Below, piece by piece: positions 7,637 to 15,118 of a DNA stretch of 29,118 bases. Below the pieces are notes generated by a model. The model was not told where the DNA came from, searched no databases, and worked only from the letters and a program-made list of their open reading frames with translations. The position numbers and the translations under genes are program-made. The stretch is from NCBI GenBank assembly GCA_028679935.1, contig JAJRAL010000121.1, forward strand, positions 1 to 29,118, written 5' to 3'. The first letter of the stretch is position 1. Every line of letters starts with the position of its first letter. The DNA comes from Methanomassiliicoccales archaeon (lineage in GTDB: Archaea; Thermoplasmatota; Thermoplasmata; Methanomassiliicoccales; UBA472).

Positions 7637-9577
7637 TCACCTGATGTGGTCCAGCGAGAACGAGCCGATGCTCAGTCCGTGCTTGCCTACGGTGTACCTG
7701 ATGTACGAGCGCGACTGCACGTCGCAGACGCCCTGCACCGAGAAGTAATTCTTGAGCTGGTCCAGCTTGAAGTCGACCATCCCGTCCATGATCGAGCCGA
7801 GCATCTGTATCTCCTGTTCGCCGTGGACCCCCTTCTCGATGGAATACATCGAGACGGCCTGGTCCCTCTTACGCCGTCCGCAGAACGGGCTGAGGAAGCG
7901 GAAGGCCGTGTTCGGGTCCGAGTATGCGATCAGAGTCGAGAGAGAGCGGAAGGCCAGGCGGTAATACTTGTGCTTCTCCTTGAACTCCTTCGCGATCTTC
8001 TCCGTCGCCTCCATGATCTTCTCGTGGTCCGTCGGCTCGGCCACATATGAAGTGTACGGATCGTCCGCTTTCTCGCCCATGCTCACCGAGTAGGCGTCGA
8101 CGTACCTCACCAGTCCGAGGCGCTCATACTCCTCGTAGCCAGATATGACCGGCGCCATCTCGAGCCGGATGTCGTTGGGGGTCTTGTCGGTGATGACCCA
8201 TATCGCCGGGACGCCCTTCTTCAGGCCTTCCATGATGAACTGGCCGATCATGACCTCCTTGCCAACGAATGGCGGTCCGTGGATCATGATGTTCGAGCCG
8301 AACGGGATGCCTCCGAGCAGCAGGTCGTCGAAGCGCGGGTTGCCGGTCTTGGCCTTGGTCGCCTTGATCTCGATCCCCCGCTCCTCCTCCCGCTTGAGGA
8401 TCTCGTCCTCGATCACGCCCTGCTCCCTCAGGCGCAGTTCTTCCGCCTTCGCGTTGAGGTACTTCTCCTTGGTCAGGAGCTCCTCCTCTTTCAACTGAAC
8501 CTCTGACTTCAGGCCCTCGAGGCGCTTCTGCATCTCGACCTCATCGATGCCCGTAGTCTCCTTCTTCTCCGAGTCGAACTTCGTCCGCTCGGTGTTGAGC
8601 AGCTTCTCGCGGTAGTCCAGGTCCTCCTCCCGGCGCAGCAGCTCCTGCTCCTTGTAGCCGAGGATCTCCTTGATCTTCTTCAGCTCGTCGTCCCGCTCGC
8701 GGATCTCGATCTTGAGCCTCGCGACCTCCTCGTCCATGAGCAGGATGCGCTTCTCTTTCTCCTGAAGGTCCTTCAGGCGGCCTTCTACGACCTTTGTCGA
8801 CCCGTTCGCGCCCATGCGCAGTATCTTCAGCTCCTCGTCCGACTGCTGAAGCTCCAGTCCCTTCGTCTTCAGCTCCTCGGCGAGGTAGTCGATCTTGGAG
8901 CGGTACTCCCGCTCCACTTCCTTGAATTGGACCTCCTTCTCCCGGAGCTCCGCCTGATAGCGCTGCTCGAGCCCCTCAGTTCCTTCGCACGCGATTCCCT
9001 CCGCCGGGACCGCGACGTTCTGTTCTCTGCCTTCGAGACGGATCTCTCTCTCCCTCAGCTCGACCTGCTTCCTAGCGATCTCCTCTTGGCTCTTCGGCAG
9101 CGAAGAGAGCGCGGCGTCGAGATCGCCCCTTAGCTCGGCGTCGATCTTGGCCAGGTTCTCGACCTGGCTCCTCAGATCCTCCTGCAGCTCGAGCACGCCC
9201 CGCAACTGCTCTGAGATCAATGTGGAAGAAACGCCCGCGCCGCCCGACTGTCCGTCGGCGAGTGCTTTGTTGAGACTCTCAGTCTCCGATTTCAGAAGCT
9301 CGGCGGTCCGCTTGATCTCCGCGATCCTCTCGGACTCCGGTGGTGTCTCGTCAAGGCCCGGGGTGGCCTCTCGCCCCCCCTCTTCGCTCAGCCAATCCAG
9401 AAGGCCCGACTGGTCGCCGCTCAGCCACCGTCGGAGCTCCTCGGTCTTCTCTGTAGAACCGTTCTCGCCGGATGCCGTCAGGGGAGGGTCATCTGCGATG
9501 TTCTCAGCTGATCCCTTCCCTTTCCTGCTCACTGCTGACCCCTGCCTTGAGTTGTTCTCTCCACTCCCCAGCTTCAT
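7637..9577 (-). CDS. long coiled-coil protein with C-terminal RecA/KaiC-like domain
   Basis: A 646-residue protein. Residues 1-80 are polar and probably disordered. About 85-400 is a long coiled coil, rich in Glu, Leu, Lys and Arg with heptad-like spacing. About 405-646 is a RecA-superfamily domain of the KaiC/RAD55/FlaH kind: GNPRFDDLLLGGIPFGSNIM leads into the P-loop position. The P-loop reads GPPFVGKE (434-441), with Glu in place of the usual Ser/Thr. The Walker B region reads RLAFRSLSTL (540-549), where KaiC-like proteins have Asp before SLS and this has Arg544. ATP hydrolysis is therefore doubtful. The start is the first ATG; no strong ribosome binding site is seen. FlaH, a related protein, regulates the archaellum motor, so a link to the pilus operon on the same strand is plausible but unproven. 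Confidence 0.85.
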   Translation of the reverse strand: MKLGSGENNSRQGSAVSRKGKGSAENIADDPPLTASGENGSTEKTEELRRWLSGDQSGLLDWLSEEGGREATPGLDETPPESERIAEIKRTAELLKSETESLNKALADGQSGGAGVSSTLISEQLRGVLELQEDLRSQVENLAKIDAELRGDLDAALSSLPKSQEEIARKQVELREREIRLEGREQNVAVPAEGIACEGTEGLEQRYQAELREKEVQFKEVEREYRSKIDYLAEELKTKGLELQQSDEELKILRMGANGSTKVVEGRLKDLQEKEKRILLMDEEVARLKIEIRERDDELKKIKEILGYKEQELLRREEDLDYREKLLNTERTKFDSEKKETTGIDEVEMQKRLEGLKSEVQLKEEELLTKEKYLNAKAEELRLREQGVIEDEILKREEERGIEIKATKAKTGNPRFDDLLLGGIPFGSNIMIHGPPFVGKEVMIGQFIMEGLKKGVPAIWVITDKTPNDIRLEMAPVISGYEEYERLGLVRYVDAYSVSMGEKADDPYTSYVAEPTDHEKIMEATEKIAKEFKEKHKYYRLAFRSLSTLIAYSDPNTAFRFLSPFCGRRKRDQAVSMYSIEKGVHGEQEIQMLGSIMDGMVDFKLDQLKNYFSVQGVCDVQSRSYIRYTVGKHGLSIGSFSLDHIR

Positions 9578-9690
9578 ATTTCAACGTTTCGACACGGAGT
9601 TCAATGCCTGAGTCCTCGTCACGCGCGCGGCATCGTCCCTTCAAGTCCCACAATGGGCGTGGCCATCATCCTGGCAGGCCGGAAAGAGAG

Positions 9691-9698
9691 TATATATG
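9691..9698 (+). promoter_or_regulatory. TATA box upstream of the 57-residue gene
   Basis: TATATATG lies 50-57 bases before the ATG at 9748. Transcription would start near 9720 and include the AGGAG ribosome binding site at 9735-9739. Confidence 0.55.
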
Positions 9699-9747
9699 GC
9701 GGTAAAGGTGTTACTAAGGATTCGGTCATCGGCCAGGAGCCAGGCGG

Positions 9748-9921
9748 ATGGAGACGAAGGTGCACGTCAAGATCGACAAGAAGAGCGACCTGACGTTGCG
9801 GGAGGTCCTGAACAAGATCAAGGAGATTCAGGACGAGAACCCGGACCTCGATGTCTTCTTCGACGGCGATCTCTACGCCATCTGCTCAAGGCCCAAGAAG
9901 GCGGAGAAGCAGAAGGCCTAG
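9748..9921 (+). CDS. small charged protein of 57 residues
   Basis: ATG at 9748 to TAG at 9919-9921. It begins METKVHVKIDKKSDLTLREV, continues with a charged helix, the strand LDVFFDGDLYAICS, and a lysine-rich tail. A beta-alpha-beta arrangement is likely. AGGAG eight bases before the start and an upstream TATA box support expression. Third positions are GC-rich, as in neighbouring genes. I do not recognise a family. The short distance (69 bases) to the DHS family gene, which has its own box, suggests separate transcription. Confidence 0.75.
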   Translation: METKVHVKIDKKSDLTLREVLNKIKEIQDENPDLDVFFDGDLYAICSRPKKAEKQKA

Positions 9922-9956
9922 AGCAGACCCAGGCAGCCCCCTTCGGGCAAATTTGG

Positions 9957-9967
9957 AAATACTAAAA
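9957..9967 (+). promoter_or_regulatory. TATA-like box of the DHS family gene
   Basis: AAATACTAAAA is centred about 29 bases before the ATG at 9991. With no ribosome binding site between them, the mRNA is probably leaderless. Confidence 0.5.
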
Positions 9968-9990
9968 TCAGATTACTCTTGCTAGTTATC

Positions 9991-11055
9991 ATGGTCAGGA
10001 AATCCGACATCTTGAAGGAGAAGGTCAAGGCCATCGACTTCGACAACATATCGACGGTCGCCGACCTGGTGGAGGCATACAAGGACAGCTCGGTGCAGAG
10101 CCGCGCAGTCGCCACTTGCGCAATAGCTATTGAGAACGCCATGAGAGACGAGACGCGCCCAACCATCATCCTAGGGCTAGCGGGGCCGCTCGTCGCCGCC
10201 GGGCTGAGGAAGGTCATCGCGGACCTGATCCGATACGGCGTGGTCGACGCCGTGGTCACGATCGGCGCCATACCTTACCAGGACTTCTACCAGGCGAGGG
10301 GGTACAGCCACTACAAGACGTCCCCCATCGTAGACGATCTCAAGCTGCGGGAGTTCTTCATCGACCGCATCTACGACACACTCGTGGACGAGAACAAGTT
10401 CCGCGAGACCGATGCCGTCATCGGCAAGATCGCCGGAGCCCTCGAACCCAGGGGATACTCCAGCCGGGAGTTCATGCAGATCCTCGGGTCGCACTGCGTC
10501 AAGGACACCAGCTCGATCCTCGGCAACGCCTACAAGTTCGGCGTGCCGGTCTTCGTCCCGGCGCTGAACGATTCCTCGATCGGCATCGGGCTCACCGGCC
10601 TCTACGCCGAGCGGCGCAAGAGGAACCAGGAGTTCATGCGCATCGACCCGATCAGGGACAACTGGGAGCTCGCCCAGATCAAGATCAAGTCGGAGAAGAC
10701 GGGGGTAATATACATCGGCGGCGGGGTGCCGAAGAACTACATCCAGCAGACCGAGGTGATCGCAGAGACGCTCGGCTACGACAAGGGCGGGCACCACTAC
10801 GCGGTCCAGATAACGATGGATTCGCCGCAGTGGGGCGGGCTATCCGGCTGCACCTTCGAGGAGGGGCAGTCCTGGGGCAAGATCAACCGCAACGCCACGA
10901 AGTCCGTCGCGTACGTGGAAGCGTCGATCGGCCTGAGCCTCGTCACCGGCTATATCCTCCAGAAGGGATTGTGGAAGGGCAGGAAGCGGCTGAAGTACGA
11001 CTGGAACGGCGACATGCTGGAAAGCATCAAACAGGTGCCCCTGAAGACCAAGTGA
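9991..11055 (+). CDS. deoxyhypusine synthase family protein
   Basis: A 354-residue enzyme of the deoxyhypusine synthase family, which moves the aminobutyl group of spermidine onto a lysine of initiation factor aIF5A using NAD. Visible hallmarks are LGLAGPLVAAGLRKVIADLI near the N-terminus, IGGGVPKNYIQQ (about 241-252), DSPQWGGLSGCTFEEGQSWG with Lys297 (the enzyme-imine lysine of the family), and a C-terminal helix. In human DHS the GGG loop reads KHH; here it reads KNY, with Asn249 replacing the catalytic His. This variant is typical of DHS-like subgroups, so the exact substrate is less sure than the fold. ATG at 9991 is preferred over the TTG at 9979 because the TATA-like box then sits at leaderless distance. 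Confidence 0.9.
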   Translation: MVRKSDILKEKVKAIDFDNISTVADLVEAYKDSSVQSRAVATCAIAIENAMRDETRPTIILGLAGPLVAAGLRKVIADLIRYGVVDAVVTIGAIPYQDFYQARGYSHYKTSPIVDDLKLREFFIDRIYDTLVDENKFRETDAVIGKIAGALEPRGYSSREFMQILGSHCVKDTSSILGNAYKFGVPVFVPALNDSSIGIGLTGLYAERRKRNQEFMRIDPIRDNWELAQIKIKSEKTGVIYIGGGVPKNYIQQTEVIAETLGYDKGGHHYAVQITMDSPQWGGLSGCTFEEGQSWGKINRNATKSVAYVEASIGLSLVTGYILQKGLWKGRKRLKYDWNGDMLESIKQVPLKTK

Positions 11056-11101
11056 GAAACGCTTTACCCCCTTTCATCTTCTACTTCCTCAAGGGTGAAC
11101 T

Positions 11102-11644
11102 ATGGCACGATCCGGTCGGGCGACGATCGCCCTTTGGAACTCGTACGATCCGAAGGCGTTCCGCGAAGCGCATAGGCGGATCCTTGCGCGTGCAGGGCCT
11201 CTCGCCCTCGCCTTCGATTTCAACCTCGCCACCTTCGGCTTCCCGTTCCCGCAGGAGCTGACGACGCCGCAGGAGATCGCTGACTGGGTCGCGACTACGA
11301 CATCGATCGGCGAGGATGGATCGTATCTGAAGGAGATTACGGCGAAGGGGCGGTTCTCAACTTTTCCTTATATGAATAAAGGGTTCCCTCCGCAACTTGG
11401 CAAGGTCGTCTTGACGACATGCAACGTCGACGAGAAGAAGCGGCTAGGCGTGCTGGACGCATCCGAGCTCCTGCGAGGTGGGCAGAGTCTCGTCTTCGTG
11501 TTCGGCACTGGTCCGAAGGGCGTGCCGAAAGAGCTCTTCGACGTGGCGGAGTATCATTTGGACATTACGTTCGGCGGCCACTCGCTTGAGACCTGCACAG
11601 CGCTTGGGGCGGTGGTCGCGGTGATTGCCCATCACGTTAGGTAA
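11102..11644 (+). CDS. DUF531 family protein
   Basis: A 180-residue archaeal protein. The start LWNSYDPKAFREAHRRILAR and the following PLALAFDFNLATFGFPFP match what I remember of DUF531, a family widespread in methanogens and relatives. The C-terminal part (FVFGTGPKGVPKELFDVAEY, then a Gly/Ser/Thr-rich helix) resembles the knotted cofactor site of SPOUT RNA methyltransferases; this is my inference and a function is not established. A GGGTGA ribosome binding site lies just before the ATG. A gap of about 20 bases separates it from the next gene, so the two may be co-transcribed. Confidence 0.8.
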   Translation: MARSGRATIALWNSYDPKAFREAHRRILARAGPLALAFDFNLATFGFPFPQELTTPQEIADWVATTTSIGEDGSYLKEITAKGRFSTFPYMNKGFPPQLGKVVLTTCNVDEKKRLGVLDASELLRGGQSLVFVFGTGPKGVPKELFDVAEYHLDITFGGHSLETCTALGAVVAVIAHHVR

Positions 11645-11665
11645 TGGCTCCATTCGAATCGGAGA

Positions 11666-12400
11666 ATGTCGAAGGAAGACGTAAGTAAGAGAAAGGGCAA
11701 GCATGATTCGGTGTGGCGATTGCCCGACATCAGGATCTCGTGGACGGACGAGTTGCTCATCGTCTTAGGGGTCCTGCTATTGACGGTAAGCGGCGTGCTG
11801 TTCTGGGGGCTAGGCGTCGCCGACTCATACTATGTAGTAGTCATTCCATTCATGGTCGGCGTCTACGTCACGTTGATGGCGGCCTACAGGATTTCGCGAA
11901 CCGCAATCATCAGACACACGAATGCCCTCCTGGCGATCACAATCATCCTCGGCTTGGTGGCGCTGATCACTTCGGCCTACTTTCCATACGATTCGTTATA
12001 CGACTATCAGAGGCCCTGGATTGGATCGATCTGGGCGTTATACATGCCGGCGATTTACGCCGTAGTGATGATGATCACTGTGACAAGTCTGATGAGGGTC
12101 GCGGAATTCACCCCGGATGGAAGGGCTTTCGTCTTTCTCGTTGGGATGCCAGTTGCTCTGTTTGTCTTCATCGTCGGCCTTGGTAACCCATTTAGTCCGA
12201 AAGGGTTTGAGATCATGTTCCTCGGCATGCTTCTCCCCGTCCTCGTTTGGAGCGGTGTTATGGAAGCCGCCTCGGAGAGGTGGAACGGCATGCGCGCGCG
12301 AGAACGCATCGGAGTCATCGGGGCTGCCGCCGGAGGGTCTCTTGCGCTGGTTTTCCTAATGGTGGGAGTTCCCTATCTCTTCGTTATGGGTTTCTCTTGA
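11666..12400 (+). CDS. hypothetical polytopic membrane protein
   Basis: A 244-residue protein with a short basic N-terminus and about seven hydrophobic segments (roughly 29-50, 55-75, 85-105, 122-145, 150-172, 178-198, 214-240). The N-terminus has no signal-peptide cleavage site. I do not recognise a family and see no catalytic motif. Codons such as TTA, ATA and GTT are more common than in neighbouring genes, and the stretch looks lower in GC. It lies 21 bases after DUF531 on the same strand and is convergent with purM. GGAGA lies directly against the ATG, too close for a normal ribosome binding site, so its start is less certain. Confidence 0.75.
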   Translation: MSKEDVSKRKGKHDSVWRLPDIRISWTDELLIVLGVLLLTVSGVLFWGLGVADSYYVVVIPFMVGVYVTLMAAYRISRTAIIRHTNALLAITIILGLVALITSAYFPYDSLYDYQRPWIGSIWALYMPAIYAVVMMITVTSLMRVAEFTPDGRAFVFLVGMPVALFVFIVGLGNPFSPKGFEIMFLGMLLPVLVWSGVMEAASERWNGMRARERIGVIGAAAGGSLALVFLMVGVPYLFVMGFS

Positions 12401-12412
12401 TGATGGGGGATT

Positions 12413-13438
12413 TCAATATGTCCTAAAGTTGAGCTGCAGCGGCTCGCAGCAAACCCCTTCTCCCTTCGTCACGTGACCGATGACCTTCGCCCCTCCACCG
12501 AGCGTCTTGACGACGGATTTGGATTCATCGTCGCGGCACACAATCGCGAAACCCATCCCCATGTTGAACGTCTGGTACATCTCCTTCGGTTCGATGCCGC
12601 CCAACTCCTGGAGTATCTCGAATATCGGCTGAGGAGGCAGCGGATCATCGATCTCGAACCGCACGCCCTTCTTCAGCCTGACGAAGTTGCGCAGGCCACC
12701 GCCGGTGACGTCGACCATTCCGGTCACTTCGCACTTCTTCAGCATCTTGATCACTGGCCTCACGTAGATCGTCGTCGGCCTGAGCAGCTCCATGCCGACG
12801 CTCTTGCCGAGCCTCGGGATGCGCTCATCGAGGCCGATCTTGTTGCTCTTCAGAACCTTCCTCGCAAGGCTGAGGCCGTTGGAGTGGATGCCAGACGAGG
12901 GAAGACCGATTATCGCGTCTCCGACCCTGACATGAGAGCCGTCGACGTAGCGATTCTTGTCCACGAAGCCGAGGCAGGTTCCCGAGAGGTCAAGACCCTT
13001 CACCATCTCCGGAAGCACTGCCACCTCGCCGCCGACCAGATCGACGTTGGCGAGGCGGGCCCCTTCGTTGAGCCCGATCCCGATCTGTTCCGCGACCTTC
13101 GGGTCCGGCTTGTCCAAGGCGATGTAGTCGACGAAAGCGAACGGCTCGGCGCCGACGCAGATCGTGTCATTGACGTTCATCGCCATGCAGTCTATGCCGA
13201 CGGTGTCCCACTTGCCCAGCGCCTCCGCGACGAGCAACTTCGTCCCCACTCCGTCGGTGCAGAGGGTGAGCGCCACGTCCCCGAAGTCGATGAGCGAGGT
13301 GAACTGTCCCTTGACCTTCATGTCCCTGCCCCTGCCCTTACGCCGATACTTCAATTGGCCGACGAGCGAGGCGATGGCGAGGGATTTGGCGTCCATGTCC
13401 ACCCCCGCCTTGGCGTACGTCATGTGGGACTTGGCCAT
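12413..13438 (-). CDS. purM: phosphoribosylformylglycinamidine cyclo-ligase (AIR synthetase)
   Basis: A 341-residue enzyme of purine synthesis that closes the imidazole ring, turning FGAM and ATP into AIR. Family features are visible in order: the start MTYAKAGVDMDAKS, TDGVGTKLLVAEALGKWDTVGIDCMAMNVND (ATP and substrate site), GGEVAVLPEMV, GDAIIGLPSSGIHSNGLSLAR, a TGGGLRNFVRLKKGV loop, and FNMGMGFAIV near the end. The length matches bacterial PurM. The open frame continues 35 codons upstream, but the family begins near MTYAKAG, so ATG 13438 is chosen. No clear ribosome binding site is seen. It is divergent from rlmE across a 117-base gap; no other purine gene is nearby. Confidence 0.95.
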   Translation of the reverse strand: MAKSHMTYAKAGVDMDAKSLAIASLVGQLKYRRKGRGRDMKVKGQFTSLIDFGDVALTLCTDGVGTKLLVAEALGKWDTVGIDCMAMNVNDTICVGAEPFAFVDYIALDKPDPKVAEQIGIGLNEGARLANVDLVGGEVAVLPEMVKGLDLSGTCLGFVDKNRYVDGSHVRVGDAIIGLPSSGIHSNGLSLARKVLKSNKIGLDERIPRLGKSVGMELLRPTTIYVRPVIKMLKKCEVTGMVDVTGGGLRNFVRLKKGVRFEIDDPLPPQPIFEILQELGGIEPKEMYQTFNMGMGFAIVCRDDESKSVVKTLGGGAKVIGHVTKGEGVCCEPLQLNFRTY

Positions 13439-13523
13439 ATGGGTCGGATGGTGTACGCCCGGGAAGCGGAAAAAGACTTCGCTCACTACGGGCCGTGGAG
13501 CCGACGCGGGCGCTCTCTGCAAA

Positions 13524-13531
13524 GGTTTATC
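13524..13531 (+). promoter_or_regulatory. TATA-like box of rlmE
   Basis: GGTTTATC is centred about 28 bases before the GTG at 13556, fitting a leaderless transcript. The same AAAGGTTTA-type element occurs before the 85-residue gene at 14227. Confidence 0.55.
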
Positions 13532-13555
13532 GGCAAGGGGCAATTTCGGTCAACC

Positions 13556-14158
13556 GTGTCGAAGAGATGGCTGGCAGATCGCCGTCGCGACCCATACTAC
13601 AGGAAGGCGAAGCAATTGGACTATCGCAGCCGAGCCTCGTTCAAGCTCATTCAGATCGATGACAAGTTCCACCTCTTGCGCCCCGGGGCGGTGGTGACCG
13701 ACCTGGGAGCGGCTCCGGGCGGGTGGCTTCAAGTGGCAGCGGAGAGAGTGGGGCCGAAAGGCAAGGTCGTCGGAGTGGACCTGCAGCCGATCGAGCCGAT
13801 CGAGGGCGTCATCACGATCCAGGGGGACATGAGGAAGGACGACACCGTCACCGACGTCCTCGAGGTCCTAGGAGGGAAGGTCGACGTCGTCCTCTCGGAC
13901 ATGTCGCCGAACATCTCTGGCAGCTACTCGATGGACCATGCCCGCTCGGTAGACCTCTGCGAGCATGCCTTCGAGTTCGCGGAGAGGGTGCTGAGGAAGA
14001 ACGGCTCGCTCGTGATGAAGATCTTCGAGGGGGACATGATGCAGGACTTCCTGCGGCTCGTCAAGGCGCGCTTCACCGATGTGAGGCTGTACGGCCCCGA
14101 CGCGTCTCGCTCGTCCTCATCCGAGATCTACATCGTGGCCAAGGGCTTCACTGGCTGA
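13556..14158 (+). CDS. rlmE: 23S rRNA (uridine-2'-O-) methyltransferase
   Basis: A 200-residue RrmJ/FtsJ-type enzyme that methylates a ribose in 23S rRNA with S-adenosylmethionine. The SAM motif is VVTDLGAAPGGWLQVA (46-61). The family's catalytic set is visible as Lys30, Asp115 (in LSDMSPN), Lys155 (LVMKIFEG) and Glu190 (SSEIYIVA). The length equals bacterial RlmE, with no C-terminal TRAM domain. GTG at 13556 is chosen from the family N-terminus (SKRWLADRRRDPYYRKAK) and the TATA-like box 28 bases upstream. The frame is open far upstream (to 12473), but there it is antisense to purM and is a shadow. Confidence 0.93.
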   Translation: MSKRWLADRRRDPYYRKAKQLDYRSRASFKLIQIDDKFHLLRPGAVVTDLGAAPGGWLQVAAERVGPKGKVVGVDLQPIEPIEGVITIQGDMRKDDTVTDVLEVLGGKVDVVLSDMSPNISGSYSMDHARSVDLCEHAFEFAERVLRKNGSLVMKIFEGDMMQDFLRLVKARFTDVRLYGPDASRSSSSEIYIVAKGFTG

Positions 14159-14194
14159 AACGATTTCGTCATCTGTCGGATGCTCCGCGTGTAA

Positions 14195-14204
14195 AGGTTT
14201 AACG
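14195..14204 (+). promoter_or_regulatory. TATA-like box of the 85-residue gene
   Basis: AGGTTTAACG is centred about 27 bases before the ATG at 14227. No ribosome binding site precedes that ATG, so a leaderless mRNA is likely. Confidence 0.5.
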
Positions 14205-14226
14205 TAGCTAATCCAATCCGGTCGCG

Positions 14227-14484
14227 ATGATAACATACATCACGGTGACCTTCAGCTCGGAGGGGGCCAAGCCGTCGAAGGTTTTCGACGCCCTGAACAA
14301 CCTCGGCTTCGAGCCGACCAAGGGCAACTTCGATGCGAAGTACGTCTGGGACAAGAAGGCGACCCTGGACGACGCGATCACGCTCGCCGACAAGGTCGTG
14401 GCCACCCTGAAGGGCATGAACGTGCTGGTCAAACTCGAGACGGTGGGCAACGGCGGGGGCGAAGTAGTCGAAGAAGAGGAGTGA
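14227..14484 (+). CDS. small alpha/beta protein of 85 residues
   Basis: The predicted order is strand (ITYITVTFSS), helix (KPSKVFDALNNLG), strand (NFDAKYVWD), helix (DDAITLADKVVATLKGM), strand (NVLVKLETV), then a Gly-Glu tail ending EVVEEEE. This is a ferredoxin-like layout. I do not recognise the family. It appears leaderless, and its TGA is four bases before the TTG start of the FAH-family gene, whose ribosome binding site lies in this gene's end. The two are therefore probably one operon. Confidence 0.8.
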   Translation: MITYITVTFSSEGAKPSKVFDALNNLGFEPTKGNFDAKYVWDKKATLDDAITLADKVVATLKGMNVLVKLETVGNGGGEVVEEEE

Positions 14485-14488
14485 GCCC

Positions 14489-15118
14489 TTGAGGCGCCCA
14501 GGAAAGATACTCTGCATCGGGCAGAACTATCGCGCCCACATCGCGGAGCTCAAGGGAGAGGTGCCTCCCGACCCTGTCATCTTCATCAAGCCCGCCACGG
14601 CCCTGATCGCCAACGGCGAGGACATCCTCGTCCCTCCCGGCCTCGGAAGGGTCGACTACGAGGGCGAGCTCGCGGTGGTCATCGGCAAGAAGTGCAAGGG
14701 TGTGGGCCGCTCCGAAGCGCTCGGATGCGTTGGTGCCCTGGCGGTCTTCAATGATGTCACCGCGAGGGACATGCAATCGCGGGCTCGCAAGGCAGGGATG
14801 GCGTGGGACATGGCGAAAGGAATGGACACCTTCGCGCCGATGTCGGAGCCGAATGATTTCAAGGACGTGCCCGACGTCCACGGCCTGAGCATCCAGACCC
14901 GTCTCAACGGCAATCTCAAGCAGAACGGCAACACCGCCGACATGATGTACCCGGTCGAGGAGCTCATCGCCTACATCACGAGATACATGACGCTCGAGGC
15001 CGGCGACGTGATCGCCACGGGGACGCCGGAGGGCGTCGGTCCGATCGCGCCGGGAGACGTGGTCGAGGTAGAGATATCGGGTGTCGGCAAGCTGAGGAAT
15101 CCAGTTCGCTCGGCCTGA
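14489..15118 (+). CDS. fumarylacetoacetate hydrolase family protein
   Basis: A 209-residue enzyme of the FAH family, related to YcgM/FAHD1 acylpyruvases and oxaloacetate decarboxylases. The N-terminus KILCIGQNYRAHIAEL is typical, as are IFIKPATALI, the metal ligands Glu58 and Glu60 in DYEGELAVVIG, and Asp89 in VFNDVTARDMQ. A conserved KGMDTFAPM stretch and ATGTPEGVGPIAPGD near the end complete the fold. The substrate cannot be named from sequence. The TTG start follows GGAGTGA by five bases. It ends exactly where the convergent helicase gene ends (15118/15119). Confidence 0.92.
   Translation: MRRPGKILCIGQNYRAHIAELKGEVPPDPVIFIKPATALIANGEDILVPPGLGRVDYEGELAVVIGKKCKGVGRSEALGCVGALAVFNDVTARDMQSRARKAGMAWDMAKGMDTFAPMSEPNDFKDVPDVHGLSIQTRLNGNLKQNGNTADMMYPVEELIAYITRYMTLEAGDVIATGTPEGVGPIAPGDVVEVEISGVGKLRNPVRSA

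Noticed and set aside
12473..13555. 360-codon upstream extension of the rlmE frame
   Set aside because: It is antisense to purM and of shadow composition. The family starts at about 13556, where a TATA-like box is correctly spaced.
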